In this document: positions 1-6,861 of the stretch, one piece after another
Position numbering within the stretch: position 1 is the first letter of the stretch
Layout of the letters: the number at the start of each line of letters is the position of its first letter
Source: Spirogloea muscicola
Lineage: Eukaryota > Streptophyta > Zygnematophyceae > Spirogloeales > Spirogloeaceae
Reading direction: 5' to 3'
Assembly: GCA_009602725.1 (NCBI GenBank)
Contig: WELB01000056.1
Location: 346,204 to 358,653, forward strand
Length of the DNA stretch: 12,450 bases
The notes under the pieces: generated by a model
Database searches by the model: none
Told to the model about the DNA's origin: nothing
What the model saw: the letters and a program-made list of their open reading frames with translations, nothing else
Translations under genes and position numbers: made by a program

Positions 1-67
1 CTCTCTCTCTCTCCCTCACTCTCTCTCTCCCTCTCCCCCTCTCCTTCCCCCTCCTCTCTTTCCCTCG
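1..67. repeat. Pyrimidine (CT/CCT) microsatellite tract
   Basis: The first 67 bases are almost purely C and T, mostly CT dinucleotides with CCCT and CCTT interruptions and a single A near position 18. The tract lies upstream of the first kinase exon visible here, so it is probably intronic in the kinase gene. No coding function is supported; the opposite-strand frame across it is low-complexity Gly/Arg/Glu. Confidence 0.85.
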
Positions 68-387
68 TTCTTCCATGCCTCCTGTAATCTCGCCCCCCCT
101 CCTGGCTTCATGGCAACCATCTGGCTTTCTATTTGCATCATATAGTGCTCATAATTTTTTTCCCTCAACAAGAAGGTGGGCTGCCACCTCCCAAGTACGG
201 GCATTGCAGTAAGTGACGAGATCATTGCATTGCTGACGCAAGTCGACGCAGTGAAGTTCTCCGGTTACTTTGGGGCTTCAAGGGCGACATGTGAAGTATC
301 TGCCCCACTCAGTAGTGAATTGCTGGCAAGCACAAGGGCTATGCGTTGACTTGGGTCACTTGCTCTGGCTGCTCACCTGCTCCCTAG
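68..387 (+). other. Probable intron upstream of the kinase exon; no gene seen
   Basis: No kinase motif (HRD, DFG) and no credible exon was found in any frame. The stretch ends in a pyrimidine-rich acceptor with AG at 386-387, directly before the kinase exon. That exon begins in phase 2, completing a codon started upstream, so an earlier exon must exist. It was not found here and probably lies left of the window. Confidence 0.5.
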
Positions 388-1407
388 GTACGTGGCGCCA
401 GAGTACGCGAGCTCGGGCATGCTTACGGAGCGCAGTGATGTGTTCAGCTTTGGGGTGTTGCTGTTGGAGATCATCACCGGTCGCAAGCCCGTCGATTTCG
501 GTAGTCACCCGGACGAGGTAGGTTGCTATCAAAATCTTCAGTAAGACCTGTCATGCCTGTCAATGAGACTTCTGCAGGCTTGTCCTCTTGCATTTGAGCT
601 GGCTGCCATTGCTGAGATGCGGCCTTCCGTCATGGGCGTGGTGTTGGCAGGCGAACCTGGCGGAATGGGCACGGGCAATGGTAGGTCGCGGCCAGTCCTT
701 TGACATTGTCGATCCGAAGCTCCAAGGCCAGTTCCAGGCTGAGGATGTGGACTACGTCCTCACCGCCGCTCTCAAGTGCGTGGACTTCAATGCCGTCAAG
801 CGCCCCAAGATGGTGCAGGTCATCCGCATGCTCGAGACTGATGACCTTGTGGCCAGGGTGAGTCCTGCAGACCTCTTCTCTGTTGACTCTGTACTTCTGG
901 CAGTGTCTGTTGACTGTCCTTGCTACAGGGTAAGAATGCCAGAGGCTAGTCATTGTTGTTGGCATTGATTGACACTGTAATAAAAAGTAGAAGTTGATAT
1001 CATGGGTCGATCGTGAGGTGTAAGCGTAGTACTCAATACACGCCATGTGTTTCCAACTTGCGCTCCGGCGCCCAGATTGTATGAGTTGGCCGCGTCAGTA
1101 TCGATGTCAGAGGGCGCTTCTTTTCCCAGCTTGTTCTACTGCGACAGTGGGTTTCTCATGATCCTGCACTTATTTGATCTGTTACAAGCAGGAGCAGAGC
1201 CCGCTCATACCGCAGGGCGACTTAAGCTTCAACAGCCTGCGATCGGGAAGCCCCAACACAGTGCGGTCTGCATCGCCTGGCTCACGAAGTGGTGTAAGTC
1301 CGCGATCCGCGTCCCCACGGGGCCAGCCAATCAGCCCAACGGCCGCCTCGGACAGGGGCAACCGCATTGCCAAGCAGGCCATGAGCATGAGCCGCAGGAC
1401 AAAGTAG
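388..1407 (+). CDS. Receptor-like/Pelle-type Ser/Thr protein kinase, C-terminal part (5' partial)
   Basis: Model exons are 388-517, 651-857 and 1192-1407 (stop TAG), about 183 residues, all joined in phase 0 by GT-AG introns. The first exon opens with the APE motif region ([20 protein letters not shown]; subdomain VIII) and continues through [16 protein letters not shown] (subdomain IX). The second carries [14 protein letters not shown], a VDPKL motif and the invariant Arg of [12 protein letters not shown] (subdomain XI). This pattern is typical of the plant receptor-like kinase/Pelle family, which phosphorylates Ser/Thr and often sits behind a single membrane span. ATP-binding and catalytic-loop subdomains, and any ectodomain, lie off the left edge, so its ligand and location are unknown. 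The last exon encodes a disordered tail rich in Ser, Pro and Arg with six Ser-Pro pairs. The kinase exons are secure; linking them to the tail exon is an inference from phase and composition. Confidence 0.82.
929..980 (+). other. Candidate alternative terminal exon and UGUAA polyadenylation signal of the kinase
   Basis: A CTACAG acceptor at 923-928 would join in phase 0 to the exon ending at 857. The result is a six-residue ending (GKNARG) and a TAG stop at 947-949. TGTAA, the chlorophyte polyadenylation signal, follows at 976-980. This would give a short kinase without the SP-rich tail. It competes with the tail exon at 1192-1407; transcripts are needed to decide. Confidence 0.35.
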
Positions 1408-1508
1408 GGACGCCGACAACAATGGACGGCAGTCCCCACTTCAGGCAGCTGGCATTGGGCTTCTCCGAGCACCCCCCTCTCAGCATACAATGTTGCTGAA
1501 AACCTATG

Positions 1509-1529
1509 GTTTAGAGTTTTAGGGTTTAG
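1509..1529 (+). repeat. Short telomere-like TTTAGGG motif
   Basis: One complete TTTAGGG (1518-1524) is followed at once by TTTAG (1525-1529) and preceded by a degenerate GTTTAGAG. TTTAGGG is the plant and common green-algal telomere unit. Read on the minus strand it resembles the plant telo-box AAACCCTA. It is too short to be a real telomere and may be chance or a regulatory motif. Confidence 0.4.
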
Positions 1530-2536
1530 CTCCTGTGACTCCTTCGACCTCCGTCAATTAGCTGCAGATCAAGCACCTTGAGAGGCACTACTGCACCAAT
1601 CCAAATTTAGGAGGGTGAACGCCTGTCAGCATCTCGCAGCAATGACATTTCAATCATGAAACCATGTACCATCCCGACTTCATGCACTCAACTCAGAAAC
1701 CTGTGTGCTCTTCCCACAGAGCAGCTCCAGGCAGACCCGTTGCAGGAGAGGTGGAGATCTCTCATAATTGTCTCGTCCTTAAAATGCTCATACTTTTTCT
1801 CATAGTTTTAAAATCATACTTCAGATCTTAAAGCAGAGGCCGGATTTTGTGTACAAAAGAGTCGCAGCCAGCTTGGTAGCACGCGAGGCCTGGTAGTACT
1901 AGAAGTTGCATATGTGACTAGTGCAGCAGCAGGGTGTCTGGTCGTGTACCGATGCTGCAGCATGATGCTGTAAAGCCTTCAATATCTAGAACACAGTGTC
2001 GTCCTCCCAAATTTTCGAACTGGGTCCTTGTTGGGGTTCCCTTGTGAAGGTGGAAAGGTCAGAACAGGTCAATTGGACACTCACCAGGCTGTTTCTGTCG
2101 GCTTGTGTATGCTGAGCTCTTTGGCTGAAGTTCCAACGATACCAAGCCGCCTCCTCTTGCGCTGAAAATATGGAGCAAACAAGGGGCTGCACGTTTTCTC
2201 CACCTTATAATGAATGTTATCATTGACAGCGCATAAGGCAGTCATTAGACAGCGGACTGCTGTGCCCGGAAAGTATGGCTGGCCACTTTTTGCGCGTGGA
2301 GACCCAGACCATCGAGCTAAGGGCAGGGTGGGCGTACCACATTGACCAGAGTGAAGTGTCATTTGGAGTACAGTGGGCAGAGCTTCGGGTGGGGTGGTTC
2401 TAGGCATTTGTCCATGACCTTATGTTCAACTTTGTTGACATATATACAATGGGTAATGGCTTGGCTGCCCGTTGGAAGTTGCAGTTACTATAAGGCTTCT
2501 AGAGGCCAAATGCCTTGGATGACTGGCGCCAATCTG

Positions 2537-2560
2537 ATGCTGCCAAAGTGTTGGCAGCAT
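2537..2560 (-). other. 10-bp perfect stem-loop in the GH63 3' UTR
   Basis: ATGCTGCCAA (2537-2546) and TTGGCAGCAT (2551-2560) are perfect reverse complements around a 4-base loop. On the minus strand the hairpin begins 24 bases past the GH63 TGA stop, so it should be in the mRNA. A role in stability or 3'-end formation is possible but unproven. Confidence 0.55.
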
Positions 2561-2583
2561 GTGGCTGAAAGTTGCATGCTGGC

Positions 2584-5500
2584 TCAGCTGGGGCTGCTGA
2601 AACGCCCGCTGCTGTGATTGCTGCCATTGCTGTTGGAGTGCTCCAGGTGCTTCTTGGGGCCGCTCATCTTGTGCCCAATAGCAATGGCGGCCGGGCGGTC
2701 GAGCCACGAGAGGCACATGGACGCTGTCCACGAGAAGGCGGAGCCTCCTGCGCCGTCCCCTGTTGTGGGGTCAAAGTACTCGCGGAGGCCTGCCCGCCCC
2801 GTCAGCTCGATGGATTGCTCCTTGATCTCCTTAGCGAGCTCGTTGTACCTGACCAGTATAGTTACCAGAGGTCTTAATGTCGACCCACAATTCTGCTCAA
2901 GATTAGCAATCAACTAACCAAATAGGACAGCGAAAGTAAAGCCACGCAGGTGCTCTGCCAGAAGCACACATGAGACATTCCATACTCGAGGATGGATGAG
3001 GCCGCATGGATGACTGGATGCTACTAGAGATGCTCACTCACCCATAGTGCTTGAGGCCATTGGAGATCATCCAGTTGATGATGATCCACACAGGGCCGCG
3101 CCAGTAGCGCAGGGCCTCAAATCGGGCATCCGCGGGATCCATGCTCGGGACACCGTACTTGACCTTGCCCTGCCAGGTCGTCAGAGTGTCCACGAGCCTC
3201 TGCCCTTGGCTCTTAGATGCCACACCTGCAGTATCAGTAGAAATAGGAAAGTGAAAATAAGATCAAGATAGTAAATATCAAGTAATGAGAATGTGGTGGC
3301 TTACTTGTTGATTTGACCACAAGAGATGCAAATGTGCAGCTTGGCAGGTCTTCCTACAGACCTGCAAAAAGCGGTAAAAAGCCCGCAGAGATTGATGCGT
3401 TGGCTAACTTAGCCGTAATCTGGTCTTGGCATTTGAAAATGCCGGCCTCTTGATCCCAGAGCTGCTTGAAGCCACGAAAGCCTTTCTCCAACCACCCATC
3501 AATCTCTGCTGCAACTTCGTCCTTGCCAAGCTTCACAGCAAGCCATCGGAGGTCGCGGTTTGCACGAAACAGGATTGAGTTGATGCACAAGTCTGTCACT
3601 CGGAATGGGGAGACCCAATACAGCTTCTTGTAGTCGTAGTTGTGGCTCTTAAATCTGTAATACAGAAAGGCAGAGCTTGGATCAATGCAGGGAGCGACAG
3701 GACAAAGCAATGGGGTACTCAAGGATGTCAACATGGGACACAGTGCACAGCCACACTAGCTAAATACAGCAGTGACATTCAACATCTCTGCAGACCGTCT
3801 ACTCCTCATTTCTCCTCTGTAGCAGAAGACAGCACAGTCCAGACTGCATTGCCCTCAACACACAATGTGGCTTCACTTCCTACCCTGGCCTTGCACATTA
3901 CCATCAGTGGATGCTTGCAAAGGGCTCACTCACAAGTACAGAAGCGTAAGGTAGTGGTCGTAAGTGTCCTTATCGGGGCGCATGGAGGCGTTGACGTGGT
4001 TCAGGTCCCTCCTCACGTACGGTGGTATCCTTTCCACAGCAAATCTCATGGACTCGTCCCAGGCAGGGCTGTTGTCCATGCCCGACTCCCAGGGATGGAG
4101 AATTGCAACAACGCCCTTTCCTTCGGGATCACGGGCCTGGTGGCATTTCCCACTTCTTCTCAGAGACTCTAAAATTTAAATGCTGGAAAATCTCTTGCAG
4201 TAATCTACTCGGGGTGTTGCTACTGAAGGCAGGGTGTAACGACATGTTAACTGATATAAATAGAGATTCTGCAACTATGACGCTTTGAGAAACTGATTTT
4301 CCTGATGGAGCTAGGAGAAATTCAGGCAGATGTCATGCCACCCGCCAGTCTCACCTTGTACCACCACCGATGCCAAGCGAGGAGTTTGGGGAACAGCTCC
4401 ACCATCTTGCGCTCGGCCAGCTGAGGATCCTCCGCATGCTCAAACAGGAATCGCACTGACATGGCAGCCACGGGCGGCTGCGAGATGCCCGTGCTCTTGC
4501 TGGGCTTCTCGGGCGTGCCCCAGATTTCAGGCCCCGGGAAGTACGTGTCGGAGTACTGGTGGAAGATGATGGAAGGCACCATGCCGTCCTCCCATTGCCC
4601 CGAGAAGAGGTACTCCACCTCCTCCCACGCCCGCTCCTCGTCAAAAACCGCCCAGCCCGCGGCGACGATGGCCGAGTCCCAGTTCCACTGCGTCACAAGG
4701 CAGCTGCAGGATCACCTCGCTTGCCCTCGGCGGGCAACTCACCAATGAACATCGGCAGTAAGCTGTACAAAAGCTGAGGCGCCTTGCAACAAGCTCAACC
4801 CTCCAGAGATATTTTGTACCATTGTATTGGGCCGTGGTTGATGGGCTTGAAGGCTTTGAGAAGGAAGCATGCCTGAAAGGGGTAGAGGCCTTTGGCAGGT
4901 ATGGTGTAGCCACCAAGGTCGTTCATACGCAGAACGTCCATGCTCTCGTCGACAATGTGGGACCGCACCGATTGCTCCAAGTGAGCTGTAATGTTGCTGG
5001 TGCAGAGACGGCAGGCTCAGTCTAGCAGTCAGTATATCTTCCAGAGATGCTGCTTCAGTTGTCCTCGCTACTGTTCGATTCGAGTGGTCAGAGCGGCCGC
5101 GGCTAGTGAAGAGCATCTGTGTGGTTGGTATGACTTCGACTGAGCAGAGGCGGACTGATACAACGTACTTAAGAATGTGGATTGCCACTCTTTGGATACA
5201 TAGGGCAGCATCCTGCCGCAACCTGCATATGGACTGAGCTAACGACAGAAGGAGGACATACACAACGATGTGAAGGAGGAGAACTGACAGTTGAGTAGCA
5301 TCGCTCTGACAGGGTGATGGTGGCAAGCGCCGCTATCGTCGGCCATCAGGCCCTGACGTTGGGAGACGGCTGGGATTGGGGCCACTGACCTGTCCTCGGT
5401 GACGGAGAAAAGCCTGAGGAGGCTCTTTCGCTTCCACAGGTGCGTGTCGGCCGGGGACCGCCCCAGGCTCGTGGGCGACGCGCCGGAGCTCAGCGGCTCG

Positions 5501-5631
5501 GGCGGGCCAGGCGGCGTCAGCGGCGCCGCCTTGTCCTCCGGCAGCGGCGTGAGCTTCAGGGCGCTGAGGCCGCCCATGATCCGCTCCTCCTTCTTCGGCG
5601 GCGCCGTGACGGCGGCGGAGCCGGGCGCCAT
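2584..5631 (-). CDS. GH63-family hydrolase, mannosylglycerate/glucosylglycerate hydrolase type, with an in-frame TAG
   Basis: Eight exons in minus order: 5631-5390, 5222-5169, 4996-4873, 4687-4355, 4136-3934, 3654-3305, 3225-3042, 2848-2584 (stop TGA). All phases agree, giving 584 codons. Residues 1-80 are a Pro/Ser-rich extension ending in a basic WKRKSLLRLFSVTEDR segment. The (alpha/alpha)6 hydrolase core follows: LGGYTIPAKGLYPFQ then WNWDSA at 141-146, FSGQWEDGMVPSI, YFPGPEIWGTPE, GISQPP, HPWESGMDNSPAWD (Asp272 is the likely general acid), SAGFLPLFAGL, RYWRGPVW (475-482) and LREYFDP (Glu520 is the likely base) followed by FSWTAS. Known enzymes of this type split mannosylglycerate or glucosylglycerate, compatible solutes, into sugar and glycerate. 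No signal peptide is evident, so a cytosolic role is inferred. The ATG at 5631 has a good context and is the first ATG of the open frame. Odd points: codon 419 is TAG, inside a hairpin, and intron 3 has a GC donor. Exon 2 is the least certain. A substrate other than these glycosides is possible. Confidence 0.88.
3344..3365 (-). other. In-frame TAG in the loop of a perfect 8-bp hairpin, GH63 exon 6
   Basis: On the coding strand GCAGGTCT and AGACCTGC are perfect reverse complements around a GTAGGA loop that contains the in-frame stop (3356-3354). Coding sense resumes at once in the same frame: AGL, stop, Glu, Asp, then LPSCTFASLVVKST into a well-phased splice to the next conserved exon. Dropping 12 bases here would give an uninterrupted AGLPS, which is the family-like reading. 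It could be a disabling mutation, an error, or a tiny removable segment. Confidence 0.75.
4688..4872 (-). other. GC-AG intron in the GH63 gene
   Basis: The exon ends TTTCAG and the intron begins GCATGC instead of GT; it ends GACGCAG. Joining in phase 0 restores YPFQ followed by WNWDSA, a strongly conserved junction in this family. No nearby GT donor keeps both frame and conserved residues, so the non-canonical donor is well supported even though GCATGC is a weak match to the usual GCAAGT. Confidence 0.7.
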
Positions 5632-5694
5632 GCCGTTACCGCTGCGAGATTGGCGCAACAGCGCTCGCGGCGGCCAGATGCGATGGCCGGAGCT

Positions 5695-5713
5695 GCGGCG
5701 GCGGCGGCGGCGG
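5695..5713 (+). repeat. (CGG)n trinucleotide run
   Basis: A short CGG repeat lies about 65-80 bases upstream of the GH63 start codon, presumably in its promoter or 5' UTR. The minus strand reads it as CCG. Confidence 0.8.
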
Positions 5714-6384
5714 GGTGCCGGGCGCGGCGCGGGCGTCCGTCTGCGTGGTCACTTTGCCAATGGCAGCTGCACACTCAAGCTCCAGACTAATCGACAGTAA
5801 TCTCCGCCGTTAAGGTGATGACTGCTTCGGGGCGGGGGGGTTGCCCCGCGCCACTGATTGACGGGCGCCGCGCGGTCACCACGTGGCAACTGGCAGGTGT
5901 CCACGTCGGCGGAAGTGGTGGCCAATACGCGGCACGCAGCTGCTGATGTCGGCCAATCGGCAGGTCCGAGTGTTTGTCACGGCGGATTTTCTTGTCCACG
6001 TCGACTGCCAGCTCGGACGCTGGCCGGCCGGCGTTGCCGGAGGGGGCCAGTCGGCGCGCCGTCTAGTTGACGGAGACGGGCCCCCGGTCACAGGGGGAGC
6101 CGGCGGCAGACGGCCCGACGTCCTGTGTCTGGCTGCGGACCCTGGAAGGGAGAAAACGGCGCGGGTGCCATGAAGCGTAAGGGTGGCCAATTTAGATTTT
6201 AAGCCAACACATCGTTCGAACAGGAGCTAGTGCCAAACATGGGGCTTCATAAATCACGAAAGACATAGCAAAGAGCAACGCTCGGTGGTGGGCCCCCGAC
6301 GGAGATTCGAACCCCGCCGGCTGCCGGCGCGGCGGCCGCCGCGAGTGCGTGCGGCAACGGCAGGCGCGACCGCGAGGCAGACCT

Positions 6385-6429
6385 CGCCGCTGCCGCCGCC
6401 GCCGCCGCAGCCGCCGCCGCCTCCGCCGA
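6385..6429 (+). repeat. Imperfect (CCG)n trinucleotide run
   Basis: About fifteen CCG units with a few CTG, CAG and CTC interruptions lie in the divergent intergenic region. The run explains the poly-Ala, poly-Pro and poly-Arg frames seen on both strands here. Confidence 0.8.
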
Positions 6430-6861
6430 CATCGCCATCGCCGCTCCCCCCTGCGGTCCCGACGACCCTTGCCAGTCGTCGGCGGGAGCTGCGGGAGGAG
6501 AGCAGCGGCGCTCGGCGGCCGCAGCTTGGCGCGGCCGATTGTCCTCAGCGCGATGGCGGCCACTGGATCCTCTAGCGATCACGCTTACAGCGGCGGGCCC
6601 GCTTAGCACCTTCAGGACACGAAGGCTGAGGCTTGCTGTCAGTTGACCAATCTGCCACCACCGGCCACCACTGGCCCTGGCGTTTGCAGCTGACGAGCGG
6701 GACGACCATCGTCTGAAGAGGCATAAGCAGGAAGGCTCGGCGCTCGGCATTCAGTGGTAGCGACGTCGGAGCGCAGAGGCCTCTTGGAGATGCGCAGAGA
6801 TGATGTTGGAGTGGCAGCCTGGGGTCCCTTGCAGTGAGCTGGGAAGCAGGGCCGAGCGGTA

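Larger units (their letters stand above)
1408..2583. other. Convergent intergenic region (3' flanks of the kinase and GH63 genes)
   Basis: No frame on either strand shows a recognisable domain or a convincing chain of splice sites. The short open frames here have no family resemblance. Visible features are a telomere-like motif (1509-1529), a perfect 12-bp palindrome ATGCTGCAGCAT (1952-1963), a plus-strand TGTAA at 1969-1973 that could end a long kinase 3' UTR, and a 10-bp hairpin just past the GH63 stop (2537-2560). No TTACA (a minus-strand TGTAA) was found between 1408 and 2583, so the GH63 polyadenylation site is not obvious. Confidence 0.6.
5632..6861. promoter_or_regulatory. GC-rich divergent promoter region between the GH63 and transporter genes
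   Basis: About 1.2 kb separates the two head-to-head start codons. CCAAT occurs at 5757-5761, 5922-5926, 5953-5957 and 6187-6191, with an inverted copy at 5649-5653 just inside or above the GH63 leader. ACGT-core sites resembling bZIP targets lie at 5879-5886 (CCACGTGG, a full G-box), 5901-5907 and 5995-6004, and GACGTC at 6117-6122. No clear TATA box was seen. GC-rich open frames here give poly-Ala, poly-Pro or poly-Arg low-complexity protein and are not convincing genes, although a small first exon cannot be excluded. Confidence 0.5.

Noticed and set aside
588-968. Single open frame reading through kinase introns
   Set aside because: Residues before 651 and after 857 do not fit the kinase family, and clear acceptor and donor sites bound the conserved part.
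2081-2407. Minus-strand open frame in the convergent intergenic region
   Set aside because: No domain, ordinary length for chance, and no link to the GH63 gene, which already ends at 2584.
3354-3356. TAG read as glutamine (variant code of some ulvophyte algae)
   Set aside because: Glutamines elsewhere in all three genes use CAG or CAA, no other exon holds an in-frame TAG or TAA, and the kinase appears to end at TAG.
5399-5800. Plus-strand open frames opposite the GH63 first exon
   Set aside because: They are antisense shadows of GC-rich coding sequence; the minus strand has the good start context and matches the gene model.
6300-6316. tRNA T-arm-like sequence on the minus strand (TTCGAAT loop with a 5-bp stem, followed by a CCA)
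   Set aside because: No matching 5' acceptor strand (CCCCCGA) and no D or anticodon arm within about 100 bases upstream on the minus strand; probably chance in GC-rich DNA.
6192-6563. Minus-strand frame with a transit-peptide-like start followed by poly-Arg
   Set aside because: The Arg run is again the trinucleotide repeat read in another frame; no family resemblance after it.
6247-6750. Minus-strand open frame with a poly-Ala run
   Set aside because: Its composition comes from the CCG repeat; no domain, and no splice partners found.
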